NCBI GenBank assembly: GCA_030040815.1
Contig: JASHSZ010000312.1
Location: 1 to 10,640, forward strand
Direction: 5' to 3'
DNA length: 10,640 nucleotides
Source: Streptosporangiaceae bacterium
GTDB lineage: Bacteria; Actinomycetota; Actinomycetes; Streptosporangiales; Streptosporangiaceae
Shown here: positions 1-6,506 of the stretch, in pieces
Position numbering within the stretch: position 1 is the first letter of the stretch
Layout: each line of letters opens with the position of its first letter
Notes under the pieces: model-generated
Told to the model about the DNA's origin: nothing
Seen by the model: only the letters and a program-made list of their open reading frames with translations
Databases searched by the model: none
Made by a program: the position numbers and the translations under genes

Positions 1-290
1 CCGGGCGCTGGGCCAGCCTGCCGACGGCCGGCCAGCCCGCCAGCAGCGGGCTGCACGGAGCGCTGGAGCAGATTGGCTTCTTCACCGGTCTCGGCGTCGT
101 CATCGTGTTCTTGGCCGCGGTGGCGCTGGGCCGGTTGACCGTGATCGTCCCGGACCGGCCGGTCGCACCCGTCAAGGCTGAACCGGCTCCAGAAAAGGAG
201 CCGGTCGGCGCCTCGCGGGGCATCTCGCGGATCGTGCCGGTGCCGGTGTTCCGCGGCAGGCAGCGAAGCGCGGGCACGGCCGACAGCTGA
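1..290 (+). CDS. C-terminal end of a membrane protein (5' end outside window)
   Basis: The frame is open from the left edge (first full codon at base 3) to the TGA at 288-290, giving 95 visible residues, so the gene starts upstream; the GTG at 105 lies inside the hydrophobic segment and is an unlikely start. Visible residues about 24-43 form one strong transmembrane helix (GFFTGLGVVIVFLAAVALG). A Pro/Glu/Lys-rich then Arg-rich tail of roughly 48 residues follows; its positive charge (RGRQR near the end) suggests it is cytoplasmic. I do not recognise the family from this fragment. A YihY/BrkB-type or other multi-pass membrane protein is possible, since such genes can neighbour D-alanyl-D-alanine carboxypeptidase genes in actinomycetes, but the visible sequence neither confirms nor excludes this. 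It converges on the carboxypeptidase gene. Confidence 0.6.
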   Translation, partial: GRWASLPTAGQPASSGLHGALEQIGFFTGLGVVIVFLAAVALGRLTVIVPDRPVAPVKAEPAPEKEPVGASRGISRIVPVPVFRGRQRSAGTADS

Positions 291-306
291 CGCGGTTTCC
301 GCGCGG

Positions 307-353
307 ATGAGCGCCGATCTGGTGCACCTCTCCGGCACCAGATCGGCACTCAT
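307..353. terminator. Large inverted repeat, probable bidirectional terminator
   Basis: A 13-bp perfect stem (GCCGATCTGGTGC at 313-325 with its complement at 335-347) encloses a 9-base loop. After one C/A mismatch (312/348) the stem continues for 5 more pairs (307-311 with 349-353). It sits between two convergent genes ending at 290 and 350, and its right arm covers the stop codon of the minus-strand gene. No T-run follows on either strand, as is common for actinomycete terminators. The convergent setting supports a bidirectional terminator. Confidence 0.7.
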
Positions 354-1669
354 GAGTCGACTGAATCGGCGCTGGGAGCGTCGGCCACTGCATCGGCGCC
401 GGGAGCGTCGGCCACCATGCCGCCGGCCTGGGCCACCGAAGCGCGCCGGCGCATCACCAGGAGACCGCCGAGGCCGAGAACGGCGACGGCCACGCCGCCG
501 ATCGCCAGCCCTGCGGTACCGACCGGGCCGGGCTCAGGGGTTATCTCGACGGCGTCTGCCGCCCTGCCCGGACCGCCGCCCCGCGCCGCGCTGGTGGTGT
601 GGGTTGCGGCTGCCAGCGGTGGCACCAGCGTGCCAACCGGCTTGACCTTGCCGTTCATGGCAAAGCCCCAGTTCAGCAGCTGCTCCGCCGAAGTGATCTC
701 CTGCAGCGACGTGCAGTGCAGCACCGTCACGATGAGGGTGACCCCGTTGCGGCTGGCCATGCCGATGTAGGTGGCCTCGGAGCTGACGGTCCAGCCGATC
801 TTGCCGCCGATGCCGCCTGGGTACTGCGTCAGCAGGTAGTTCTGATTGACCAGCGTCTCGGAGTCGCCCGGCTTGAGCTCCAGCTGGCTAGTAAGCGTCT
901 CGTCATAGCTCATGAACGCGGGCATGCTCAGGGCCTGCCGGGCGATCAGCGCCTCGTCGTAGGCCGACACCACCTGGCCTGCCGCGGGTAGCCCGTTCGG
1001 CAGCTTGGCCACCACGTCATAGGCCTGCAGGTGCTGCGCTTCTGCGTTGATGAGCGCCATGCCCTTGGCGAACGATCCGGTGGCCTGGGTGAGGGCCACG
1101 GCCGCGTCGTTGGCCGAGATCAGCAGCAGGGCCCGGAACAGGTCAGAGACCTTGTAGTACTGGCCGGTGATCAGGTTGGCGCTGGTGGGCTGCTGCGAGG
1201 TGGCCAGCGGGCTGGCGACTATCTCGGCGCTGGGGTTGAGCAGCGGGATCAACGTGATGGCGGTGAGCACCTTGAGCGTGCTGGCAGGGCCGTACTCGCC
1301 GTGCGGATCCTTGGCCGCGAGCACCTGGCCGGTGCTGGCGTTCGCGACCACCCACGCGGACGCGGGCACGCTCGGGACCGGCTGCGACCCGGTTGCGGGC
1401 TCGTTCACCACGGTGCCCGTGCTGGCCATCAGCGGACCGCCAACGATGCTGGCCGCATAGCTACCGGGTTGCGGGGCCGACCGCTCCGGCCGGATGGCAT
1501 TCGCGGTGAGCCTGGTCGCCCCGGCGTGCGGCGCGTGCCGGGCCCGAGCTTGGAGAAGCAACGTGGCGGCCGTTCCGGCGGTGGCAGCCGAAGCGCTCGC
1601 GGCGAGGCCGGGCAGCACGGCGGCCGCCACGGCGATGAGCGCGGTCACGCCCAGGGTGCCTCGCCTCAC
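350..1669 (-). CDS. Secreted, membrane-anchored D-alanyl-D-alanine carboxypeptidase (S11 penicillin-binding protein)
   Basis: The 439-residue product should trim the terminal D-Ala from peptidoglycan stem peptides outside the membrane. The N-terminus is a signal peptide (MRRGT, then an Ala/Leu-rich core to about residue 29). The penicilloyl-serine transferase motifs are in order: SxxK as STLK (Ser130 nucleophile, Lys133), SxN as SAN (185-187), and KIG (290-292) in place of the usual KTG. A Thr/Gly/Pro linker (about 345-383) leads to one C-terminal transmembrane helix (about 384-406), an RRR stop-transfer and a short Ala/Asp-rich tail. This is the usual low-molecular-mass PBP layout, but with a helix rather than an amphipathic anchor. 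The GTG start at 1669 is supported by GAGG at 1679-1676, six bases upstream. It could equally be named a DacA/DacB-like or D-Ala-D-Ala endopeptidase; fine specificity cannot be read from sequence. Confidence 0.93.
   Translation of the reverse strand: MRRGTLGVTALIAVAAAVLPGLAASASAATAGTAATLLLQARARHAPHAGATRLTANAIRPERSAPQPGSYAASIVGGPLMASTGTVVNEPATGSQPVPSVPASAWVVANASTGQVLAAKDPHGEYGPASTLKVLTAITLIPLLNPSAEIVASPLATSQQPTSANLITGQYYKVSDLFRALLLISANDAAVALTQATGSFAKGMALINAEAQHLQAYDVVAKLPNGLPAAGQVVSAYDEALIARQALSMPAFMSYDETLTSQLELKPGDSETLVNQNYLLTQYPGGIGGKIGWTVSSEATYIGMASRNGVTLIVTVLHCTSLQEITSAEQLLNWGFAMNGKVKPVGTLVPPLAAATHTTSAARGGGPGRAADAVEITPEPGPVGTAGLAIGGVAVAVLGLGGLLVMRRRASVAQAGGMVADAPGADAVADAPSADSVDS
365..416 (-). 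repeat. 27-bp tandem repeat in the carboxypeptidase tail
   Basis: Two near-identical units (365-389 and 392-416, about 23 of 25 bases matching) lie in tandem with a 27-bp period, which is nine codons. They encode the repeated cytoplasmic tail ADAPGADAV / ADAPSADSV. A whole-codon period keeps the frame, so copy number could vary without disrupting the protein. Confidence 0.75.
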
Positions 1670-1675
1670 GCCGTA

Positions 1676-1679
1676 CCTC
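1676..1679 (-). promoter_or_regulatory. Ribosome binding site of the carboxypeptidase
   Basis: On the minus strand GAGG is followed by six bases (TACGGC) and then the GTG start. It fixes the start at 1669, in agreement with the signal peptide beginning MRRG. Confidence 0.7.
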
Positions 1680-1726
1680 GATTCCTGCGGCCCGCCGGAA
1701 ATGTCGCACCGGCCGACTGTCGCTGG

Positions 1727-1755
1727 AGCCTATCCGTCTGCAGACTCCGCGCTGG
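1727..1755 (-). promoter_or_regulatory. Candidate promoter of the carboxypeptidase gene
   Basis: A minus-strand TAGGCT (1732 down to 1727) fits the actinomycete -10 pattern TANNNT and would give a leader of about 50 bases. A perfect 10-bp palindrome, GTCTGCAGAC (1736-1745), lies immediately upstream in the spacer, where a regulator might bind. No clear -35 element is visible. Motif match only. Confidence 0.35.
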
Positions 1756-1961
1756 TCGGCCAGTGCCACCTTTCCCGGCCGTCACGGCATGCCACCTGCG
1801 GTTATCCGGCGTATCCGGCCAGCAGTGACGAGCCAGATGAAGATTTTGCCAAGCGTTGCCCGGACCAGGGTCGTCCGGTCGTGGCGCGGCCGCCCTACCC
1901 GGTAACCAGATACTGGGCCGCGGTGGCGCATTTCACCCGCGCCGTCTCAGCGCTGCCACCG

Positions 1962-1974
1962 TAGGCTGGACGCA
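1962..1974 (+). promoter_or_regulatory. Candidate leaderless promoter of the mutase gene
   Basis: TAGGCT at 1962-1967 matches the -10 consensus TANNNT and is followed by exactly six bases before the ATG at 1974, so transcription would start at or next to the A of the start codon. No GGAGG-like ribosome site precedes the ATG. Leaderless mRNAs of this layout are common in actinomycetes. There is no convincing -35. Confidence 0.5.
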
Positions 1975-3554
1975 TGAGCCGCAGGTCGGAGTCGGGCGAG
2001 CCGATCGAGGCCGTCTACGGTCCCAAGGATGTGCTGGGCCTGGACCCAGAGACGGCGCTGGGCGAGCCGGGGTCGTTCCCCTTTACCCGAGGCATCTATC
2101 CCACGATGTACCGGGCGCGGCCGTGGACGATGCGGCAATATGCCGGGTTCTCGACGGCGGCGGACTCCAACCGCAGGTACCACCAGCTGATCGAGGCCGG
2201 CACCACGGGTCTGTCGGTGGCCTTCGATCTGCCGACCCAGATGGGTTACGACTCCGACGCCCCGCAGGCCCGCGGCGAGGTGGGCAAGGTCGGGGTCGCG
2301 ATCGACTCGCTCGAGGACATGCGGCAGCTGTTCTCCGGTATCCGGCTGGACCAGGTGTCCACGTCGATGACCATCAACGCTCCGGCTGCGCTCTTGCTGC
2401 TGTTGTACCAGCTCGTCGCCGAGGAGCAGGGCGTCGGACCCGCGGAGATTTCCGGGACCATTCAGAACGACATCCTCAAGGAATACATCGCCCGGGGCAC
2501 CTACATTTATCCGCCGCAGCCGTCATTGCGGCTGGTCGCCGATTCATTCGCCTACTGCCGGGCGGAGATTCCGCGCTGGAACACCATCTCGATCTCCGGT
2601 TACCACATGGCCGAGGCCGGGGCGACGCCCGTTCAGGAGGTCGCGTTCACGCTGGCGAACGCCCGCGAGTACGTACGCACCGCCATCGACTCCGGACTTG
2701 CCGTCGATGAGTTCGCCCCGCGGCTGTCGTTCTTCTTCGTCGCCCGCACGACCCTGCTGGAAGAGGTGGCCAAGTTCCGTGCCGCCCGGCGGCTGTGGGC
2801 GCACATCATGCGTGACGAATTCGGCGCGCGCGATCCCCGCTCGCAGATGCTGCGCTTCCACACCCAGACCGCGGGGGTGCAACTCACCGCGCAGCAGCCG
2901 GAGGTCAACCTGGCCAGGGTGACGCTGCAGGCGCTGGCCGCGGTGCTCGGCGGCACCCAGTCCCTGCACACCAACGCCTACGACGAGGCCATCGCGCTGC
3001 CCACCCAGAAGGCGGCCACCCTCGCGGTGCGGACACAGCAAGTGCTGGCGTACGAGACGGACCTGACCGCGACGGCCGACCCGCTGGCCGGATCGTACGC
3101 GATCGAGTCGATGACCTCCGATGTAGAAGCGCGGGCGCGCGAGCTGATGGATCAGGTGGACTCGCTTGGCGGCGCAGTCGCCGCCATCGAGCAGGGCTTC
3201 CAGAAGGCGGAGATCGAGCGGTCCGCGTACCGCATCGCGCGTGAGGTGGATGCGGGCGAGCGCAAGATCGTCGGCGTCAACGCGTTCGTGACCCAGGAGG
3301 AAGAGCCGTACGAGCCGCTGCGGGTCGATCCCGCGATCGAAGCGGCGCAGACGGAGCGGCTCGCCGTGCTGCGGTCGCGCCGTAACACCGCCGAAGTCAC
3401 GCGGCGGCTCGACAACGTCCGCCGCGCGGCCGGCGGTGACGCGAACCTTCTCTATCCGCTGCGCGAGGCGCTGCGGGAGCTTGCCACGATCGGCGAGGTC
3501 TGCGACGCGCTGCGCGATGTATGGGGTGTCTACAAGCCGCCGGAGATCTATTAG
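1974..3554 (+). CDS. Methylmalonyl-CoA mutase family large subunit without B12-binding domain
   Basis: The 526-residue product is the substrate-binding TIM-barrel part of a coenzyme-B12-dependent acyl-CoA mutase, which interconverts (R)-methylmalonyl-CoA and succinyl-CoA. Family blocks are clear: [14 protein letters not shown] (49-62), [17 protein letters not shown] (79-95), [20 protein letters not shown] (161-180), [12 protein letters not shown] (207-218) and [17 protein letters not shown] (328-344). Tyr56, Gln164, Arg174, Tyr210 and His211 align with Tyr89, Gln197, Arg207, Tyr243 and His244 of the Propionibacterium enzyme at a constant offset of 33. Tyr and Arg, rather than the Phe and Gln of isobutyryl-CoA mutase, argue for a carboxylated substrate such as methylmalonyl-CoA. 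The protein ends (GVYKPPEIY) where fused enzymes continue into the cobalamin domain; no DxHxxG motif is present, so a separate small subunit must act in trans. None is in this window. Ethylmalonyl-CoA or another related substrate remains possible. Confidence 0.9.
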   Translation: MSRRSESGEPIEAVYGPKDVLGLDPETALGEPGSFPFTRGIYPTMYRARPWTMRQYAGFSTAADSNRRYHQLIEAGTTGLSVAFDLPTQMGYDSDAPQARGEVGKVGVAIDSLEDMRQLFSGIRLDQVSTSMTINAPAALLLLLYQLVAEEQGVGPAEISGTIQNDILKEYIARGTYIYPPQPSLRLVADSFAYCRAEIPRWNTISISGYHMAEAGATPVQEVAFTLANAREYVRTAIDSGLAVDEFAPRLSFFFVARTTLLEEVAKFRAARRLWAHIMRDEFGARDPRSQMLRFHTQTAGVQLTAQQPEVNLARVTLQALAAVLGGTQSLHTNAYDEAIALPTQKAATLAVRTQQVLAYETDLTATADPLAGSYAIESMTSDVEARARELMDQVDSLGGAVAAIEQGFQKAEIERSAYRIAREVDAGERKIVGVNAFVTQEEEPYEPLRVDPAIEAAQTERLAVLRSRRNTAEVTRRLDNVRRAAGGDANLLYPLREALRELATIGEVCDALRDVWGVYKPPEIY

Positions 3555-3740
3555 CTGGCCGCAGGCCCGGCCTCGGGCGCCGCGGGAGGTGCAGGTACGG
3601 ACAATCGCGCATCGTCAGCGCGTTGCCCATCGGAGCGGTACGATGCTGGCCAGTAGAGCGTATGGATCTCGTAAGCGATTGACGATTGGTTGCGGGCCGC
3701 TGCATGAGGGTCCTGCATATTTCGTTGGCCAGCTGAAGTT

Positions 3741-3955
3741 TGCTTGCGAGCGGATCGGGGATTTGCGGCGTACGGCGCCTCGTTAGCGGTGAATGCCACT
3801 AGCCGGCTCGGCCGGACGGCGATTCGCGGTCCATTCTCCGGCGAAACGGACGTCGGCACAGTTCTGGAGCGGGCTGTTCCACCGGGCCGGAGCCCGGGTC
3901 TGGTGCCGCAGGCCAGCGGCAGCAAAGTCCCGGTCTGGCGATGCTTGCGAGCGGA
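3741..3955 (+). repeat. 14-bp direct repeat TGCTTGCGAGCGGA
   Basis: The identical 14-mer occurs at 3741-3754 and 3942-3955, 201 bp apart, in the non-coding stretch before the amidohydrolase. Its core GCTTGCGAGC is a partial dyad (GCTNGCGAGC-like). Direct repeats upstream of a gene may be paired binding sites or relics of a duplication. Confidence 0.5.
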
Positions 3956-3993
3956 CTGGAGTGAGTTCGGGACTCTATGGACACCCTGCGAAC

Positions 3994-4011
3994 CGCCGAA
4001 AACGATCGGCG
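3994..4011. promoter_or_regulatory. Small inverted repeat upstream of the amidohydrolase
   Basis: CGCCGA (3994-3999) and TCGGCG (4006-4011) are exact complements around a six-base AAACGA loop. An AT-rich stretch, CACAATAGTTACT, follows directly and could be part of a promoter, which would place the dyad at an operator position. I cannot name a regulator. Confidence 0.3.
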
Positions 4012-4060
4012 CACAATAGTTACTGGGCAAGCCGGGCAGGTCATTCTCGTTGCCGACGGG

Positions 4061-4064
4061 GGAG
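4061..4064 (+). promoter_or_regulatory. Ribosome binding site deciding the amidohydrolase start
   Basis: GGAG, in a GGGGGAG run, stands six bases before the ATG at 4071. This favours 4071 over the in-frame TTG at 4050, which has no ribosome site and would place the GGAG inside the coding sequence. Confidence 0.75.
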
Positions 4065-4070
4065 CAGCGC

Positions 4071-5351
4071 ATGGCCGAGCGTGATGTCGACCGAGAACTC
4101 GACACGTTCCTCGCCGAGCACGAAGCTGACCTTGTCGACTTCCGGCGGGATCTGCACGCGCATCCAGAGACGGGGTACCACGAGTACCGGACGACCAGGC
4201 GAGTCGCGCTCCGGTTGGAGGCTGCCGGGCTCAAGCCGGCCATCCTGCCCAAAGGCACTGGCCTCACGGTGGACATCGGCGACGACCTCGCCGGCAGTGC
4301 GCCGGTGGTGGCCCTGCGCGCCGAAATCGACGCGCTGCCGATCAACGACGAGAAGGACGTGCCCTACCGGTCGCTGAACCGCGGTGCGTGCCACGCGTGC
4401 GGGCACGACGTGCACACCGCCATCCTGCTGGGCACCGGGCTGTTCCTCGCCCGGACCGCCGCCACGCGCGTCCTGCCCGGCAAGGTGCGGCTCATCTTCC
4501 AGCCCGCCGAGGAAGTGCCTGGCGGCGCTGTCGATGTCATGGCCGCTGGCGGCATCGCGTCGGTCGACCGGATCTTTGCGCTGCACTGTGACCCGCGGCT
4601 CGATGTGGGCAAGATCGGCACGCGGGTCGGTCCGATCACGGCCGCGTGCGACAAGCTGACCGTGCGGGTCAGCGGCCCTGGCGGGCACACGGCGAGACCA
4701 CACCTGACCGCTGACCTGGTGTTTGCGCTCGGCAAGATCATCACCGAGCTGCCGGCGGCGCTGTCGCGCCGGGTTGATCCGCGGTCCAGCCTCAGCCTGG
4801 TGTGGGGCCGGGTCAGCGCAGGCTCGGCGGCCAACGCGATCCCCCACGATGGCCTGGTCGAGGGCACTGTCCGGTGCCTGGACGACGCTGCCTGGCACGA
4901 GGCGCCGGATCTTGTGAAGGCGCTGCTGGAGTCGGTGGCGGCCGCCTACGGCGTCATGCCCGAGATTACCTACCAGCGCAGCGTGCCGCCGACCGTCAAC
5001 GAGGCGGTCAGCACCGCTATGTTCGAGGCGGCAGCGGAGCGGGTCCTCGGCCCAGATGCCATCACCGAGGCGCCGCAGAGCCTCGGCGGCGAGGATTTCG
5101 CGTGGTACCTGGATTCCATCCCCGGCGCGCTGGCCAGGCTCGGCACGAGAACGCCTGGCTCGGCCGCCGACTTCGACATCCACCAGGCCGTCTTCGACGT
5201 CGACGAGCGCGCCATCGGCTATGGTGTCCGGCTCCTGGCGGCCACGGCGCTCACCGCACTGCACGACGGCGGCGCGGTGGCATCGGGCGCCGTGCCCGGC
5301 GATCCGTCGAGCAACCGGGTCGCGGAGGCCCTATTAGACGGTGTTGCATAG
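4071..5351 (+). CDS. M20D-family metal-dependent amidohydrolase / carboxypeptidase
   Basis: The 426-residue cytoplasmic enzyme belongs to the M20D amidohydrolases (hippurate, N-acyl-amino-acid and IAA-amino-acid hydrolase relatives; mycobacterial AmiA1/AmiB1 type), which cleave an acyl or aminoacyl amide with two metal ions. Signature blocks are FRRDLHAHPETGYHEY (24-39), RAEIDALP (83-90), HACGHDVHTAILLG (108-121), IFQPAEEVPGGA (142-153), SGPGGHTARP (201-210) and LGGEDFAWYL (338-347). Predicted metal ligands are Cys110, His112, the Glu147/Glu148 pair, His172 and His371; the 195-310 block is the dimerisation lid. Slight departures from the common form are RAEID for RADMD and ALHCDP for the usual LHVWP. 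The length is typical and the set of ligands is complete, so it should be active. Its substrate is unknown. It stands alone, with a long leader region before it and a hairpin right after its stop. Confidence 0.9.
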   Translation: MAERDVDRELDTFLAEHEADLVDFRRDLHAHPETGYHEYRTTRRVALRLEAAGLKPAILPKGTGLTVDIGDDLAGSAPVVALRAEIDALPINDEKDVPYRSLNRGACHACGHDVHTAILLGTGLFLARTAATRVLPGKVRLIFQPAEEVPGGAVDVMAAGGIASVDRIFALHCDPRLDVGKIGTRVGPITAACDKLTVRVSGPGGHTARPHLTADLVFALGKIITELPAALSRRVDPRSSLSLVWGRVSAGSAANAIPHDGLVEGTVRCLDDAAWHEAPDLVKALLESVAAAYGVMPEITYQRSVPPTVNEAVSTAMFEAAAERVLGPDAITEAPQSLGGEDFAWYLDSIPGALARLGTRTPGSAADFDIHQAVFDVDERAIGYGVRLLAATALTALHDGGAVASGAVPGDPSSNRVAEALLDGVA

Positions 5352-5400
5352 CCGGCCAGCCGCCGCTGCGGGCCGGCGGCAGCGCCCGCAGCCGGCCGGC
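5351..5400. terminator. Compound GC-rich inverted repeat after the amidohydrolase
   Basis: Starting at the last base of the stop codon, GCCGGCC (5351-5357) can pair with GGCCGGC (5394-5400), and inside it GCTGCGGGC (5365-5373) pairs perfectly with GCCCGCAGC (5384-5392) around a 10-base loop; a seven-base bulge lies on the left. Position and strength suggest a transcription terminator without a T-tract. Confidence 0.6.
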
Positions 5401-5447
5401 CCGGACTGCTCGCGCGAGCACAAACCTGGCCACCCGGCCGCTGCGCA

Positions 5448-5453
5448 TAGAGT
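5448..5453 (+). promoter_or_regulatory. Candidate -10 element for the first PH-like membrane protein
   Basis: TAGAGT fits TANNNT and lies after the terminator of the previous gene, which would give a leader of about 130 bases before the GTG at 5591. No good -35 is seen. The leader includes a possible CAGCTC/GAGCTG stem (5544-5549 with 5567-5572). Weak evidence. Confidence 0.25.
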
Positions 5454-5579
5454 GGGACCCAGACCCCGGCGGCGGTCGGCATGCCGGTAGGTCTGGCCGG
5501 GTTTCCTGCTCGCAGCGCAGCTCAGCGTGACTCTGGCTGCTGGCAGCTCCCGTCTGCCTGTCCCCCGAGCTGAGCTACT

Positions 5580-5583
5580 GGAG
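5580..5583 (+). promoter_or_regulatory. Ribosome binding site of the first PH-like membrane protein
   Basis: GGAG is followed by seven bases and the GTG at 5591, which fixes that start. Confidence 0.6.
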
Positions 5584-5590
5584 TGAACCC

Positions 5591-6430
5591 GTGTCGTCGC
5601 AGCACGATGAGGCGCCGGCGCGACCGGACGAGCCCGCGCCCGCCGGGCCTGACGGGTCGGGGCTGGGTACCGGCAGCGCCTCCGCGGGCCGCGAAGTCCG
5701 ATTCGACCCGGCCGTGGACGGCCCGCAGGCCGCCAGCGCGGTCAGGGACGGCCAGGCCACGCCGGCCGGTGCGACGGCGGCGTCCAGCACACCGTGGAAG
5801 AAGGCAGCCGACGGCCGCACGGTCTTCCGCCGCGGCACCCCGTTCGTCCTCTGGTGGGTCTGGGTCGCGTTCGCGATCTACAACGTCGCCCAGATTGCGA
5901 TCCCCGACCACGACTATTTCTCCCTCGAACTCAGCGCAGGGCTGCTGGCGGTGACAGCGCTCATCTATGCCTGCACGGTGCGGCCCAGGGTGCTGGCCGA
6001 CGACGAAGGCGTCCTTGTCCACAACCCGTTCCGCGATCACCGGATCCGGTGGGGCGCGCTCACCGGCGTGTATCTCGGTGACTCGGTCGAGCTCGGCTGT
6101 GCCAGGCCTGCACCGCAGAAGGAGAAGACGATCTACTGCTGGGCGCTGCACTCTGGCCGCCGCTCGCGCATGAAGGCCCGGATGCGCGCGGAGCGAGACA
6201 GGCCCAGAGCGTACGGTTCTGGTACCCGCCGTGGGGCGCAGGCCGAAGTCCAAGAGCTGGCCCGGAAGGACATCGTACAGCTGATGGCCGCCGAAATCGG
6301 TCGTCGGCTGACTGGCGCGAGGCAGCGCGGCGTGCCGGACGCGGTGCTGGAGAGCACGTGGGCGTGGTGGCCGCTGGTCTACTTCCTGGTGCCGGCTGCG
6401 CTGCTGCTGGGCCTGGTACTCGGCCGGTGA
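5591..6430 (+). CDS. PH-like domain membrane protein with long disordered N-terminus
   Basis: The 279-residue protein begins with a Pro/Ala/Gly/Asp-rich, probably disordered segment (1-75). Two transmembrane helices follow (about 84-103, WW-rich, and 112-130). Next is a block of the bacterial PH-like type found next to membrane helices in actinobacteria (RPRVLADDEGVLVHNPFRDH, 131-150, then WGALTGVYLGDSVEL), with a highly basic insert (186-215, many Arg/Lys). A third helix lies at the C-terminus (about 256-277). The strand pattern DDEGVLVHNPF...RIRWGALTGV is what I use to place it with the bPH_6-like proteins. Function is unknown; such domains are thought to act in membrane or protein binding. 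The GTG start has a good ribosome site. It lies downstream of the amidohydrolase but behind a likely terminator, and converges on the cyclotransferase gene. Confidence 0.75.
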   Translation: MSSQHDEAPARPDEPAPAGPDGSGLGTGSASAGREVRFDPAVDGPQAASAVRDGQATPAGATAASSTPWKKAADGRTVFRRGTPFVLWWVWVAFAIYNVAQIAIPDHDYFSLELSAGLLAVTALIYACTVRPRVLADDEGVLVHNPFRDHRIRWGALTGVYLGDSVELGCARPAPQKEKTIYCWALHSGRRSRMKARMRAERDRPRAYGSGTRRGAQAEVQELARKDIVQLMAAEIGRRLTGARQRGVPDAVLESTWAWWPLVYFLVPAALLLGLVLGR

Positions 6431-6462
6431 GCGGCCAAGCAGGTAACCGGCACAACCCCACC

Positions 6463-6506
6463 GCCCCCACTAGGGGCTGCGCCGCGGGCGTCGGCGGCTA
6501 GCCGCC
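6463..6506. terminator. Short hairpins between convergent genes
   Basis: Two small dyads lie in the gap between the convergent stops: GCCCC/GGGGC (6463-6467 and 6473-6477, five-base loop) and the perfect 14-bp palindrome GGCGGCTAGCCGCC (6493-6506), which includes the cyclotransferase stop codon. Either could help end transcription, but neither is a strong terminator. Confidence 0.3.

Larger units (their letters stand above)
1670..1973. other. Divergent intergenic region, 304 bp
   Basis: This region separates the divergent carboxypeptidase and mutase genes and presumably holds both promoters (described separately). It also contains a short direct repeat, TATCCGGC, at 1803-1810 and 1812-1819. 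Open frames crossing it show no recognisable protein. The distance is more than two simple promoters need, so an operator is possible, but I see no motif I can name. Confidence 0.6.
3555..4070. other. 516-bp intergenic region, locally lower GC
   Basis: No gene is supported between the mutase stop and the amidohydrolase start. The open frames here have Ser/Arg-rich, low-complexity translations with no family resemblance. By my hand count bases 3601-3780 are about 59 percent GC (53 percent in 3661-3720), visibly below the neighbouring genes. The region holds a short hairpin just after the mutase stop (GCCCG at 3565-3569 with CGGGC at 3574-3578), a hairpin at 3882-3897, a 14-bp direct repeat and a small hairpin at 3994-4011. 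It may contain the mutase 3' end, the amidohydrolase promoter and possibly an eroded gene or a small RNA. Confidence 0.5.

Noticed and set aside
105..290. Complete 61-residue small protein starting at GTG 105
   Set aside because: The frame is open to the window edge and the start would lie in the middle of a transmembrane helix, so it is the tail of a larger gene.
1031..1828. 265-codon plus-strand open frame opposite the carboxypeptidase
   Set aside because: Antisense to a gene with all three penicillin-binding motifs; composition is that of a GC-driven shadow frame.
3436..3786. Plus-strand open frame running from the mutase 3' end into the gap
   Set aside because: More than a third is an out-of-frame reading of the mutase; the remainder has no motif or usable start in the gap.
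3963..3975. GAGTTCGGGACTC resembling a tRNA T-arm
   Set aside because: The loop does not fit GTTCRANNC well and no acceptor, D or anticodon arms can be built around it; it is a minor hairpin.
3551..4345. 264-codon minus-strand open frame across the 3555-4070 gap
   Set aside because: Its right third is antisense to the amidohydrolase and the rest is Ser/Arg/Pro-rich low-complexity sequence with no ribosome site or family resemblance.
4041..5264. 407-codon open frame on the minus strand opposite the amidohydrolase
   Set aside because: It is antisense to a clear M20D enzyme; long antisense frames arise from GC-rich third positions, and the translation has no recognisable motif.
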